A stretch of DNA of 64,000 nt, taken from Blastococcus sp. TF02-09. GTDB taxonomy: Bacteria; Actinomycetota; Actinomycetes; Mycobacteriales; Geodermatophilaceae. Of this stretch, positions 1 to 8,062 are shown piece after piece. Within the stretch, counting starts at the first letter, position 1. Each line of letters opens with the position of its first letter. The stretch is taken from positions 62,001-126,000 of the forward strand of contig NZ_QOHH01000008.1 of assembly GCF_003319105.1 (NCBI RefSeq), in the 5' to 3' direction. Under the pieces are notes generated by a model. It was not told where the DNA came from and ran no database searches. It saw only the letters and a list, made by a program, of their open reading frames with translations. A program made the translations under genes and the position numbers.

Positions 1-1
1 G

Positions 2-178
2 CACCGCATCGCCGCGGACCGGGGCTGGGAGTTCGTCTCGCTCACCGCCCGCGGCGGCACGGGCGTCGACGGGTTCTACCGCCGGCTGGGCTACGCCGAG
101 GTGGGCCGCCTGCCGGGGGCGATCCGCGTCGCCGCCGGGGACGACCGGGACGAGATCCTGCTGTTCCGGAAGCTCTGA
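2..178 (+). CDS. GNAT family N-acetyltransferase, C-terminal fragment
   Basis: Only the last 58 codons lie in the window; the gene enters from the left edge. The stretch GVDGFYRRLGYAEVGRLPG is the typical last conserved block of GNAT enzymes (FYxxLGY, which packs against acetyl-CoA), and the fragment ends in a short strand, EILLFRKL, as the fold requires. GNAT proteins move an acetyl group from acetyl-CoA to an amine on a small molecule or protein. The substrate cannot be told from this fragment. A small membrane-protein gene follows 44 bp downstream on the same strand. Confidence 0.75.
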   Translation, partial: HRIAADRGWEFVSLTARGGTGVDGFYRRLGYAEVGRLPGAIRVAAGDDRDEILLFRKL

Positions 179-210
179 GGCCCCGCCCCTCGGACCGGCC
201 GCTGCTCTGG

Positions 211-216
211 TAGACC
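211..216 (+). promoter_or_regulatory. Probable -10 element (TAGACC), leaderless start
   Basis: TAGACC lies 6 bp before the ATG at 223. A TAnnn(T)-like hexamer at this distance is the usual leaderless promoter layout in actinomycetes. The last base is C, not T, so the match is moderate. Confidence 0.4.
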
Positions 217-222
217 CGGGGC

Positions 223-447
223 ATGACCTCCGGCACCCCCGACCGCTCCCCCCGGCGCACGCCCGAGCAGGACAGGGCCCGGCTGACCGGCCTGTTCGTG
301 CTTGGCGTGGCCCTGGTCCTGCTGGTGTCGTCGGTGACCTGGTTCGGCAGCGACCAGGCCGGCGTCGGGATCGCGCAGCTCGTCTGCGGTCTCGTGGTCG
401 CCGGGGTGGGTGGCTACCTGGTGCGCCGGTCCGGCACCCGCCCCTGA
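223..447 (+). CDS. Small two-helix membrane protein, function unknown
   Basis: This 74-residue protein has a charged N-terminus (residues 1-20, rich in Arg, Pro and Asp) and two hydrophobic segments at about 22-40 and 48-67, joined by a short GSDQAG turn, with a basic tail (RRSGTRP). This is the layout of a small inner-membrane protein with both ends in the cytoplasm. I recognise no family. The ATG follows a TAGACC hexamer by 6 bp, which supports this start. The gene ends in front of two strong hairpins and converges on the DUF4383 gene. Confidence 0.6.
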   Translation: MTSGTPDRSPRRTPEQDRARLTGLFVLGVALVLLVSSVTWFGSDQAGVGIAQLVCGLVVAGVGGYLVRRSGTRP

Positions 448-450
448 CGT

Positions 451-508
451 GCGAGCGGGCCGGGCCCCGGCGCCCTCGAGGGGACGCCGGGACCCGGCCC
501 GGGCTCGC
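451..508. terminator. Long GC hairpin between convergent genes
   Basis: The arm at 451-472 pairs with 486-508 (outer GCGAGC with GCTCGC, then GGGCCGGG with CCCGGCCC, then CCGGCG with CGCCGG) with small bulges. It starts 4 bp after the stop of the 223-447 gene and could end transcription from both sides. Confidence 0.6.
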
Positions 509-510
509 GG

Positions 511-532
511 CCCCGTGCCGGGGGGCACGGGG
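511..532. terminator. Perfect 9-bp hairpin, probable bidirectional terminator
   Basis: CCCCGTGCC (511-519) and GGCACGGGG (524-532) form a perfect stem around a GGGG loop. It lies 8 bp from the stop of the minus-strand DUF4383 gene and next to the hairpin at 451-508. Confidence 0.65.
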
Positions 533-539
533 TCCTTGC

Positions 540-1007
540 TCAGATGCTGCGACGCGCGTCCACGCGGTCGTTGACCGGGCCGAGCGCGATGGCCAGACCG
601 ACGAGCGCGGTCAGGATGTGCAGCACGTTGTCAGCGCCGTTGAGGTTGAGGAAGTCCCAGTCCTCGCCGACGGCGATCAGGCCGTAGACGAACGCGGCGC
701 CGTAGCCGACGGCCAGCAGCCAGCCGTAGGTGCGGGCACCGGCGAGCGTGCGGGACAGCGCCAGACCGACGGCGCCGATCAGGATGTGCACCACGTTGTG
801 CGCCGGGTTGATCATGAACCCGAGCAGGTTCTCGTCGGCGTGGTGGACGCCCGGGGCGACCTCGTTGCCGAAGAAGTTGTCGAAGCCGGTGATGAAGAAG
901 CCGACGATGCCGATGAGCAGGTAGACGGCGCCGAAGGCCAGGGCGAGCAGCTCCGGCCAGGTCTTCCCGGCGCGTCCGGTGCCGCTGCGGTCCGCGGATG
1001 CGGCCAT
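540..1007 (-). CDS. DUF4383 family membrane protein
   Basis: This 155-residue protein has four hydrophobic segments at about 18-40, 70-88, 94-113 and 126-143. Two of them begin with related motifs, NPAHNVVHILIG and NGADNVLHILTALVG, so helices 2 and 4 look like an internal repeat; an N-x2-H pair of this kind is a hallmark of DUF4383 proteins of actinobacteria. The role is unknown. The start is supported by AGGAGG a few bases before the ATG. It stands alone on the minus strand, with the convergent hairpins at its 3' end and the carbamoyltransferase 103 bp upstream in the same direction. Confidence 0.75.
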   Translation of the reverse strand: MAASADRSGTGRAGKTWPELLALAFGAVYLLIGIVGFFITGFDNFFGNEVAPGVHHADENLLGFMINPAHNVVHILIGAVGLALSRTLAGARTYGWLLAVGYGAAFVYGLIAVGEDWDFLNLNGADNVLHILTALVGLAIALGPVNDRVDARRSI

Positions 1008-1110
1008 GAGGTCCTCCTAGGTTGTGGGCCGCCCGATGGGGAACGGCTCGACCTCGGTACCCGCGATCTGCCAGGTCAGACGCGCATCACCCGGTCGTGT
1101 GGCACAAGGC

Positions 1111-2763
1111 TCACTTATCCGTCCGGGACGTCGGCCTGGCCCGCCGGACGACGAACGGGCCGATGGCCAGCAGGTCGACCGGCGCCGAGCCGAAGCACTC
1201 CAGCGCATCCCTCGGGTCGTCCACCATCGGCCGGCCGGCGGTGTTGAGGCTGGTGTTGACCACGACGGGGATCCCGGTGCGCCGCTCGAAGGCGGCGATC
1301 ATCCGGTGCACCAGCGGCTGCTGCTCGGCGTCGATCGTCTGGATGCGCGCGGTCCCGTCGACGTGGGTCACCGTGGGGATGCGGTCGCGCCACTCCTCGG
1401 CGACGTCGTGCACGAAGAGCATGTAGGGCGAGGGGATGGGGCCCCGGCTGAAGATACCCGGCGCCTTCTCCAGCAGCACCATGGGCGCGACGGGACGGAA
1501 CTGCTCGCGGCCCTTCACGTCGTTCATCCGCTCGAGGTTGGCCTCGTACCCCGGGTGCGCGAGCAGCGAGCGGTGGCCGAGCGCGCGCGGGCCGTACTCG
1601 CTGCGGCCCTGGAACCAGGCGACGATGCCGTTGTCGGCGAGCACCTCCGCGACCGCCTCGGCGACGTCGTCGGGCCGCTCGTAGTCGATGGCCGCCGTCT
1701 GCAGGACCCGCTCGATCTCCTCGTCGCTCCAGCCCCGGCCCAGGGCCGCACCGGGCATCGGCCGGGTGTCCTCGCCGAGCTCGCGGGCGACGTGCAGGGC
1801 GGCGCCGAGGGCGGTGCCGGCATCGCCGGCCGCGGGCTGCACCCACACCTGCTCGAACGGGCTCTCGGCGAGGATCCGGGTGTTGGCGACGCAGTTGAGC
1901 GCGGTGCCGCCGGCCAGGGTGAGCGTCTTCTCCCCCGTCTGCGCGTGCACCCAGCGGGCGAGGTCGACGAGCACCTCCTCCAGGCGCGTCTGGACGCTGG
2001 CGGCGAGGTCGGCGTGCGCCTCGGTCCACTGGCAGCCCGAGCGCAGGCGGGGGGCGAACTCGGTGAAGTCGATCTTCTCGGTGCGGAAGCCGCCGTCGTC
2101 CGTGGCCCGGATCAGCTCGGACAGCGCGCCGGTGAAGCGCGGCTTGCCGTAGGAGGCCATCGCCATAACCTTGAACTCGTCGGAGCTGCGCAGGAAGCCC
2201 AGGTGGTCGGTGAGCTCCTCGTACATGAGGCCGAGGGAGTGGGGGAGCGCCTGGCCGGCGAGGATCTCCAGCTGCCCGTCGGTGTACCGCCCGGCAAGGT
2301 GGCTGTGCGCCTCGCCGCGGCCGTCCAGCACGAGGACGGCGTTGTCCCGCTGCGGCGCGGCGAGCCCGGCCGACGCCGCGTGCGCCACGTGGTGCTTGAC
2401 GTAGCGGACCTTCGCCGGGTCGAGCCCGGGCAGCGCGTGCGCGAGGAAGTCGGGCGCCATCTCGGCGTACCTCTTGCGCATGACGTCGCCGTCGTCGAAC
2501 AGGCCGGTGTCCTCCGGCGTCGTCATCAGGCCGGGGTCGAAGGAGTAGGCGACGGCTTCGAGCTCGTCGGGGCGGATGCCGGCCGCCTCCAGGCACCAGG
2601 CGGCGGACAGCTCGGGCAGCTCCCACGCGCTCCACGGCAGGGGGCGCTTGCCGTGCTTGCGCCGGCTGAACCGCTCCTCCTCGGCGGCGGCCACGATCTG
2701 CCCGTCGACGACGAGGGCTGCCGCGGGATCGTGGTAGATCGCGTTGATGCCGAGGACCTTCAC
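1111..2763 (-). CDS. NodU/CmcH-type carbamoyltransferase
   Basis: The 550-residue protein has the two-part structure of the NodU/CmcH/TobZ family. The N-terminal Kae1-like part begins MKVLGINAIYHDPAAALV and carries the metal-binding HHVAH motif (His124, His125, His128); the C-terminal YrdC-like part has RSEYGPRALGHRSLLA and ends near NTSLNTAGRPMVDDP. These enzymes make carbamoyl adenylate from carbamoyl phosphate and ATP, then move the carbamoyl group to a hydroxyl, often on a natural product or glycan. Length is normal for the family. No glycan or antibiotic genes lie beside it, so the acceptor is unknown. RecQ is upstream on the same strand across a 105-bp gap. Confidence 0.9.
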   Translation of the reverse strand: MKVLGINAIYHDPAAALVVDGQIVAAAEEERFSRRKHGKRPLPWSAWELPELSAAWCLEAAGIRPDELEAVAYSFDPGLMTTPEDTGLFDDGDVMRKRYAEMAPDFLAHALPGLDPAKVRYVKHHVAHAASAGLAAPQRDNAVLVLDGRGEAHSHLAGRYTDGQLEILAGQALPHSLGLMYEELTDHLGFLRSSDEFKVMAMASYGKPRFTGALSELIRATDDGGFRTEKIDFTEFAPRLRSGCQWTEAHADLAASVQTRLEEVLVDLARWVHAQTGEKTLTLAGGTALNCVANTRILAESPFEQVWVQPAAGDAGTALGAALHVARELGEDTRPMPGAALGRGWSDEEIERVLQTAAIDYERPDDVAEAVAEVLADNGIVAWFQGRSEYGPRALGHRSLLAHPGYEANLERMNDVKGREQFRPVAPMVLLEKAPGIFSRGPIPSPYMLFVHDVAEEWRDRIPTVTHVDGTARIQTIDAEQQPLVHRMIAAFERRTGIPVVVNTSLNTAGRPMVDDPRDALECFGSAPVDLLAIGPFVVRRARPTSRTDK

Positions 2764-2868
2764 GCGCGCACTCCTCTTCCTGGGGTCCCGGCCCGTCTGC
2801 TCCAGGCGTGCACCCCGGTCGTCCTGCGATGATCAAGCCCCCGGGCGGCGTCCGCAGCTCGAAGCGGT

Positions 2869-4605
2869 TCAGCCGCGGACGCGCAGCAGGTCGTGGGCGG
2901 CGACGGCGGCCAGCGCCAGCGTCTTGTAGCCCACCTCGTCGAACAGCACGGTGACCCGGTCGTCCTCGACGCGCATGACCACGCCGTTGCCCCACTCGCT
3001 GTGCTCGACGGCGCTCTCCGTGGCGAACGGGACGCCGGGGTCGGCGGGGTCGGGCTGCTCGAGGGCGACGCCGCTGGAGCAGTTGTCGCAGTTGCCGCAG
3101 GGCTGGTCGAGCTGTTCGCCGAAGTAGCCGAGCAGGAACTGCCGGCGGCACTCGGTGGTCTCGGCGTAGCCGCGCATCATCTCCACGCGGCTCTGGTCGA
3201 CCCGCTCCCGCTGCTCGGCCAGCTCGCGGGCCGCCGCGGCCGCCTCGCCGGGGCTGGGGGCGCCCTCAGCGGGGTGCGCGGCGCCGTCCTCGTCGAGGAC
3301 GACGGCCTCGACCTGCTCGAGGAGGTTGAGGTCGCGGACCAGCGGGCTGGCGGCGCGGCCGGTCTCCTCGCGGAGGGCCTTCACGTCCACGCCGTCCTCC
3401 AGGCCTGCGGCGGGCGCGGCGGCCACGAGCCCGGCGACCTGCTGGAGCTCCTCCTCGGCCGGGGTGCCGGCCGCGAAGAAGCGGCGCAGCCCGAGGTCCT
3501 CCTGCCGGTAGACGAGCACCGCCAGCGCCGGCTCGCCGTCCCGGCCGGCCCGCCCGATCTCCTGGTAGTAGCTGTCGACCGAGTCGGCGGGCTCGGAGTG
3601 GATCACGAAGCGGGTGCCCGGCTTGTCGATGCCCATGCCGAAGGCCGTGGTGGCGACGACGACGTCGAGCTCGTCGTCCATCCACGCCCGCTGGGTCTCC
3701 TCGCGGTCGGCCTTGCTGAGCCCTGCGTGGTAGTGGCCGGCCCGCAGCCCGCGCTCGCGCAGCTCCGCGGCGATGCTCTCGGTGCCTTTGCGGGTGGCGC
3801 TGTAGACGATGCCCGGGCCCCGCCCCTCGCCGATCTCGGTCAGCACCCGGTCGAGCACGCCGAGCTCCTTGCCGCGGGCGTCGGCGTGGTGGTCCATCTC
3901 GAGGCGGATCTCGGGGCGGTCGAAGCCGGCCACGACGACCGCGGGCTCCCGCATGCCGAGCCGCTCGACGATCTCGGCGCGCACCGGCGGGGCGGCGGTG
4001 GCGGTGAGCGCCAGCACGGTGGGGGAGCCCAGCTGCTCGACGGCGTTGCCCAGCCGCAGGTAGTCGGGGCGGAAGTCGTGCCCCCACGCCGAGACGCAGT
4101 GCGCCTCGTCGACGACGAACAGCGCCGGGCGCGCGGCGGCCAGGGCGTCCACGACGTCGGGCTTGGCCAGCTGCTCGGGAGCGAGGAAGAGGAAGCGGAC
4201 CGTTCCGTTCCCGACGCCGGCGAGCGCCTCGCGCTGGTCGGCGGCGGACATCGTCGAGTTCAGCTGGGCCGCCCGGCCGGCCTCCTCCTCGAGCTCGGTG
4301 AGCCGCTCGACCTGGTCGCGTTGGAGGGCGATCAGCGGCGACACGACGACGACCGGGCCGTCGAGCAGCTGCCCGGCGACCTGGTAGATCGCGGTCTTGC
4401 CGGCCCCTGAGGGCAGCACGGCGAGGGTGTCGCGGCCGCCGACGACGGCCTGCATCGCCTCCTCCTGGCCGGGGCGGAAGCTGTCGTAGCCGAGCACCTC
4501 GCGGGCGATCCGGCGGATGCGGCGGGTGCGGACGGAGGCGGTCGCGCCGGCCGGGTTGTCGTCGGTGGCCCCGTCGGGGAGAGTCAGGGCGGAGGCGCGC
4601 GGCAC
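2869..4605 (-). CDS. RecQ family ATP-dependent DNA helicase (short form)
   Basis: A 578-residue superfamily 2 helicase. Walker A is PSGAGKT (65-71), Walker B is DEAH (166-169) inside [19 protein letters not shown], and [13 protein letters not shown] forms motif VI. A zinc-binding RecQ-Ct segment ends with CGNCDNC (503-509). After it there is only about 66 residues with an SH3-like pattern ([22 protein letters not shown]) in place of the HRDC domain of E. coli RecQ. The enzyme should unwind DNA 3' to 5' during repair. GTG is used as start, with GGGAGA 8 bases upstream. The neighbours do not suggest an operon role. Confidence 0.93.
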   Translation of the reverse strand: MPRASALTLPDGATDDNPAGATASVRTRRIRRIAREVLGYDSFRPGQEEAMQAVVGGRDTLAVLPSGAGKTAIYQVAGQLLDGPVVVVSPLIALQRDQVERLTELEEEAGRAAQLNSTMSAADQREALAGVGNGTVRFLFLAPEQLAKPDVVDALAAARPALFVVDEAHCVSAWGHDFRPDYLRLGNAVEQLGSPTVLALTATAAPPVRAEIVERLGMREPAVVVAGFDRPEIRLEMDHHADARGKELGVLDRVLTEIGEGRGPGIVYSATRKGTESIAAELRERGLRAGHYHAGLSKADREETQRAWMDDELDVVVATTAFGMGIDKPGTRFVIHSEPADSVDSYYQEIGRAGRDGEPALAVLVYRQEDLGLRRFFAAGTPAEEELQQVAGLVAAAPAAGLEDGVDVKALREETGRAASPLVRDLNLLEQVEAVVLDEDGAAHPAEGAPSPGEAAAAARELAEQRERVDQSRVEMMRGYAETTECRRQFLLGYFGEQLDQPCGNCDNCSSGVALEQPDPADPGVPFATESAVEHSEWGNGVVMRVEDDRVTVLFDEVGYKTLALAAVAAHDLLRVRG

Positions 4606-4738
4606 CGGCTACGTCTCCCCTCGACGGAAGATCGACAAACCGATCCATGGGCGAGCCGGAACAGAGCCGGGTGGATCCCTTGCTTCGTGGCGGCGGCGGG
4701 CGCCTCGACGTTCCCGCGGGAACGCCTCGGGCCGCGGA

Positions 4739-5956
4739 TCAGGTCAGCGGCGAGCGGCGCGGCCCGACGTCGGCCCGCTCGGCCGCGCTCCGTCCGGCGA
4801 TCCAGCCGCCCGCGTCGACCGAGGCGCGGCTGCGGCTGGTGCGGAGCCTGGGGAACAGCTCGGCCACCGCGGCGTCGACGGCCTCGCGCCGCGACCGCAG
4901 CACCGGCAGCAGGTCCAGCTCCCGCTCGGCAGCGGCCTCGGCGGTGGCGCGGCGGCGGGCGTCCTGCAACCGCTCGCCGATGCGGTGCGCGTAGCCGAGC
5001 AGGAACGCGCGGCGAAACGCGCGCGGCGAGGAGTGCCGACCGGTGTGCCGCTCGGCGGCCGCCAGACCCTGCGCGACCTGCAGGAGCAGTGAGGTGAACA
5101 GCAGCTCGACCGCGTCGAGGTCCGCCCGCCCGCCGACGACCGTGGCGATGCCGAGGCCCTGGTACCAGACCAGCCGCACGTCGTTGGCCTCCGCGACCGC
5201 CCCCAGCAGCTGCACCTTGGCGCGCACGTACGGGTCCGCGACGTGCACCCGCCGGGTGCCGACGTCGGCGGGCGGGGCCGCGCCCTGCAGAACCGCGGCG
5301 TCGACCGCGTGCCGGGTCATGAGCTCCTGGGCCTTGGCGGTCAGCGCCTCGGCCTCCTCGGCGAACGCGGTGGACTCGGCCTTGGCCAGCAGTCCGCGGA
5401 TGACCCGCAGCGCCCGGTCGTCCCCACCACCGGCGGGCCTGCCGGTGCGCACCCGGGCGGCGCCCCACCGCGACGGCGGCGGCACGAGCAGTTCGATGCG
5501 AGCGGTGCCGCGCAGCGTCCCGAGCAGCTGCAGCGCGATGCGCCACGCCTCGGCCGGCGAGCGGCGCTCCGACCGCTGCCACGCGGTCACCACCGTGCCG
5601 TGCCCGGACGGTTCCGCCTCCGCGGCGCCGAGCTCGCGCAGCTGGTCGACCCAGGTCTCGGGCGCCCGGTCGACGGCCGAGGTGCGGCGGGCGTGCTCCG
5701 CGATCAGCGCGACGGCCAGCGGCACCGACCCGGCGGTCGCGGTCCGGCGGGCGACGTGGGCGACGTCGGCCGGCTGCCAGCCGCGCTCCCAGGTCGCGTC
5801 CAGGGCGTCGAGCAGGGTCCGCGTGACCAGGCCGTCGGCGTCGAGAACGACCCCCTGTGCTGCGAGCGCGGCGGCCGTCTCCGTGGCGATGCCGGCGTCG
5901 GCGAGCGCGGACGCCCGGTGCCGGAGGAGGTCTGCGAGCCAGGCGTCGTCGATCAC
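4739..5956 (-). CDS. DUF2786 domain-containing protein
   Basis: This 405-residue soluble protein contains a DUF2786 block around residues 185-225, with the signature RGLLAKAESTAFAEEAEALT followed by KAQELM. The C-terminal part has HTGRHSSPRAFRRAFLLGYAHRIGERL, also usual for this family. The N-terminal 170 residues are Ala-rich and helical with no clear match. The role is unknown; homologues occur in many actinomycetes and phages. It starts with GTG and is divergent from the molybdenum operon; the 88-bp gap between them holds the perfect inverted repeat at 5994-6030. Confidence 0.75.
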   Translation of the reverse strand: MIDDAWLADLLRHRASALADAGIATETAAALAAQGVVLDADGLVTRTLLDALDATWERGWQPADVAHVARRTATAGSVPLAVALIAEHARRTSAVDRAPETWVDQLRELGAAEAEPSGHGTVVTAWQRSERRSPAEAWRIALQLLGTLRGTARIELLVPPPSRWGAARVRTGRPAGGGDDRALRVIRGLLAKAESTAFAEEAEALTAKAQELMTRHAVDAAVLQGAAPPADVGTRRVHVADPYVRAKVQLLGAVAEANDVRLVWYQGLGIATVVGGRADLDAVELLFTSLLLQVAQGLAAAERHTGRHSSPRAFRRAFLLGYAHRIGERLQDARRRATAEAAAERELDLLPVLRSRREAVDAAVAELFPRLRTSRSRASVDAGGWIAGRSAAERADVGPRRSPLT

Positions 5957-5993
5957 GTGGGCATGCTGCCCCGTCCAGCCGACGTCGCCGGTG

Positions 5994-6030
5994 CGCGGCT
6001 GTGGACGGCGGGGCGCCGTCCACAGCCGCG
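5994..6030. promoter_or_regulatory. Perfect 17-bp inverted repeat over the presumed -35 region
   Basis: The arms 5994-6010 and 6014-6030 are perfect reverse complements (core GGCTGTGGACGGC) around GGG. The repeat ends 2 bp before the TAGGGT -10 of the downstream gene, so it covers where the -35 contact should be. A dimeric repressor site is the simplest reading. It is not a terminator for the DUF2786 gene, which runs away from it. Confidence 0.6.
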
Positions 6031-6032
6031 GC

Positions 6033-6038
6033 TAGGGT
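6033..6038 (+). promoter_or_regulatory. -10 element TAGGGT, leaderless start
   Basis: TAGGGT stands 6 bp before the GTG at 6045, with no Shine-Dalgarno sequence between them. This is the leaderless promoter layout and fixes the GTG as the start. Confidence 0.6.
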
Positions 6039-6044
6039 CGGGCC

Positions 6045-6440
6045 GTGGCCGCTCCCTACCGCATCGCCGAGGCCGCGGCGCTGCTCGGCGTCAGCGACGA
6101 CACGGTGCGCCGTTGGATCGACAGCGGGCGGCTGCCGGCCTCGCGGGACGGCGCGGGCCCGGCCGTGGTGGACGGCGCCGACCTCGCCCGCGTCGCCACC
6201 GAGCTGCACGAGCCGCCGGCGCCCGGTACGACCCGGTCCTCCTCGGCGCGCAACCGGCTGACCGGCATCGTCACCCGCGTCGTGCGCGACACCGTGATGG
6301 CCCAGGTGGAGATCCAGGCCGGCCCCTTCCGCGTCGTCTCCCTCATGTCGCGCGAGGCGGCCGACGAGCTCGGGCTCGAGGTGGGGGCCCGCGCCGTCGC
6401 GACCGTCAAGGCCACCCAGGTCAGCGTCGACGTCCCCTGA
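6045..6440 (+). CDS. HTH plus TOBE molybdate-binding protein (Mop/ModE-like)
   Basis: A 131-residue two-domain protein. Residues 1-55 are an excisionase/MerR-type winged helix (YRIAEAAALLGVSDDTVRRW). Residues 65-131 are one TOBE/Mop domain (SARNRLTGIVTRVVRDTVMAQVEI, then VGARAVATVKATQVSVD), which binds molybdate or tungstate. It heads the mod operon, with modA 51 bp downstream, so a molybdate-responsive regulator or a molybdate store are both possible; the HTH favours regulation. The start is the GTG that follows a TAGGGT -10 by 6 bp. The inverted repeat just upstream may be its own operator (inference). Confidence 0.85.
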   Translation: MAAPYRIAEAAALLGVSDDTVRRWIDSGRLPASRDGAGPAVVDGADLARVATELHEPPAPGTTRSSSARNRLTGIVTRVVRDTVMAQVEIQAGPFRVVSLMSREAADELGLEVGARAVATVKATQVSVDVP

Positions 6441-6451
6441 TCGGTCGCGGA

Positions 6452-6465
6452 TCCGCACCTGCGGA
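6452..6465. promoter_or_regulatory. 6-bp inverted repeat upstream of modA
   Basis: TCCGCA-CC-TGCGGA lies in the -35 region of the TAAGGT -10 at 6479. It may be an operator for modA, although the arms are short for such GC-rich DNA. Confidence 0.35.
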
Positions 6466-6478
6466 CCGGATGTGCGGC

Positions 6479-6484
6479 TAAGGT
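6479..6484 (+). promoter_or_regulatory. -10 element TAAGGT, leaderless modA start
   Basis: TAAGGT is followed by 7 bp and then the ATG of modA at 6492. No ribosome-binding site is present, so a leaderless modA transcript is likely. Confidence 0.55.
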
Positions 6485-6491
6485 CCCGCGC

Positions 6492-7265
6492 ATGCGTGTC
6501 GCTCGCCTGCTGACCGGTGCCGTGCTCGCCGTCGCCCTGACCTCGTGCGGGGCCGCGGACGGGAGCGAGGACGCCGCCGAGGGCCCGAGCGGCACGCTCA
6601 CCGTCTTCGCCGCCGCCTCGCTCACCGACGTCTTCACCGAGCTCGGCGACCGGCTGGAGCAGGACAACCCCGGCCTCGACATCCGGTTCAACTTCGCCGG
6701 CAGCTCGGCGCTGGCCACCCAGATCGTCCAGGGCGCGCCCGCGGACCTGTTCGCCTCGGCCAACCCCCAGCAGATGGCCGTGGTCACCGATGCCGGGCTC
6801 GAGGCCGGCGAGCCCGTCGTCTTCACCGAGAACGTCCTGGAGATCGCGGTCCCGGCGGGCAACCCCGGCGGCGTGACCGGCCTGGCGGACTTCGCCGACC
6901 CCGATCTCGTGCTGTCCGTCTGCGCGGCCGCCGTCCCGTGCGGCGCCGCGGCCGCCGAGGTCTTCGAGGCGGCGGGCATCACCCCCGTGCCCGACACCGA
7001 GGAGGAGGACGTCCGCGCCGGGCTGACCAAGGTGCAGCTCGGTGAGGTGGACGCCGCGCTGGTCTACGCCTCCGACGTCCGTAGCGCCGGGCCCGACGTC
7101 GAGGGCATCCCCTTCCCCGAGGCGGAGCAGGCGATCAACGAGTACCCGCTCTGCGTCCTCGAGGACGCGCCGAACCCCGCCGCCGCGCAGGCCTTCGCCG
7201 ACCTGGTGCTCTCTGACGAGGGGCGCGCGGCGCTGGCCGACGCGGGCTTCCGGCCGTCCTCGTGA
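6492..7265 (+). CDS. modA: Molybdate ABC transporter substrate-binding lipoprotein ModA
   Basis: A 257-residue lipoprotein with a lipobox LTSC (Cys19) after a short hydrophobic signal. The mature part begins GTLTVFAAASLTDVFTELG, the classic ModA strand and first oxyanion-binding loop; ARG/ASSALATQIVQGAPADLFASA supplies the second loop. It captures molybdate (or tungstate) outside the membrane and hands it to ModB. The stop overlaps the GTG of modB by 4 bp, so translation is coupled. It supplies molybdenum for the form II CO-dehydrogenase-like enzyme encoded 6 kb downstream. Confidence 0.93.
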   Translation: MRVARLLTGAVLAVALTSCGAADGSEDAAEGPSGTLTVFAAASLTDVFTELGDRLEQDNPGLDIRFNFAGSSALATQIVQGAPADLFASANPQQMAVVTDAGLEAGEPVVFTENVLEIAVPAGNPGGVTGLADFADPDLVLSVCAAAVPCGAAAAEVFEAAGITPVPDTEEEDVRAGLTKVQLGEVDAALVYASDVRSAGPDVEGIPFPEAEQAINEYPLCVLEDAPNPAAAQAFADLVLSDEGRAALADAGFRPSS

Positions 7266-8062
7266 GCCGCCCGGGCGCCGGGCGTGTCCCCCTGCCCCTG
7301 GCCGTCCCCGCCGCGCTGGCCGTCGCGTTCCTGGTCCTGCCGCTGGTCGGGTTGCTGGTGCGGGCGCCGTGGTCGTCGCTGGGGGAGCAGCTCACCGCGC
7401 CCGGGGTCGGTCAGGCCCTGCGCCTCAGCCTGCTCTCGGCGACCGCGGCCACCGCCGTCTCGCTGGTGCTCGGGGTGCCGCTCGCCTGGGTGCTCGCCCG
7501 CTCCCGCATCCGCGGCCGCACCGTGCTGCGCGCGCTGGTGACCGTCCCGCTGGTGCTGCCGCCGGTCGTGGGCGGCGTCGCGCTGTTCCTGGTGCTCGGC
7601 CGGCAAGGGATCGTCGGCTCCTGGCTGGAGGACGCCTTCGGCATCACCGTCCCGTTCACGACGGCCGCGGTCGTCGTCGCGCAGACCTTCGTCGCCATGC
7701 CGTTCCTCGTGGTCAGCGTGGAGGGCGCGCTGCGCGCCGCCGACGCCCGGTTCGAGGACGTCGCCGCGACGCTCGGCGCCGACCGGTGGACGACGTTCCG
7801 CCGCGTCACCCTGCCGCTGGTCGCGCCGGGCGTGGCCGCGGGCGCGGTGCTCTGCTGGGCGCGGGCGCTGGGGGAGTTCGGGGCCACCATCACCTTCGCC
7901 GGCAACTTCCCGGGAACAACGCAGACGATGCCGACGGCGGTCTACCTGGCGCTGCAGAGCGAGCCCGAGGCCGCCGTCGTCCTGTCGCTGGTGCTGTTGG
8001 CCGTCTCGCTCGCCACGCTCCTGCTGCTGCGCGACCGCTGGCTGGGCCGGGCCACGCCGTGA
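7262..8062 (+). CDS. modB: Molybdate ABC transporter permease ModB
   Basis: A 266-residue inner-membrane permease with about six hydrophobic segments. The EAA loop is seen as EDVAATLGADRWTTFRRVTL, followed by LPLVAPGVAAGAVLCWARALGEFGA, which is typical of ModB/CysT permeases and contacts the ATPase ModC. The start is a GTG overlapping the modA stop (GTGA), and its own stop overlaps the GTG of modC in the same way, so modABC form one coupled unit. Confidence 0.93.
   Translation: MSRPGAGRVPLPLAVPAALAVAFLVLPLVGLLVRAPWSSLGEQLTAPGVGQALRLSLLSATAATAVSLVLGVPLAWVLARSRIRGRTVLRALVTVPLVLPPVVGGVALFLVLGRQGIVGSWLEDAFGITVPFTTAAVVVAQTFVAMPFLVVSVEGALRAADARFEDVAATLGADRWTTFRRVTLPLVAPGVAAGAVLCWARALGEFGATITFAGNFPGTTQTMPTAVYLALQSEPEAAVVLSLVLLAVSLATLLLLRDRWLGRATP

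Noticed and set aside
1024-2832. Open frame of 602 codons on the plus strand
   Set aside because: It is antisense to the carbamoyltransferase, has a biased composition (His, Gly, Val, Arg) and no motif; such long shadow frames are normal at this GC content.
5994-6030. Inverted repeat read as a terminator
   Set aside because: The two flanking genes are divergent, so no transcript ends here; an operator is more likely.
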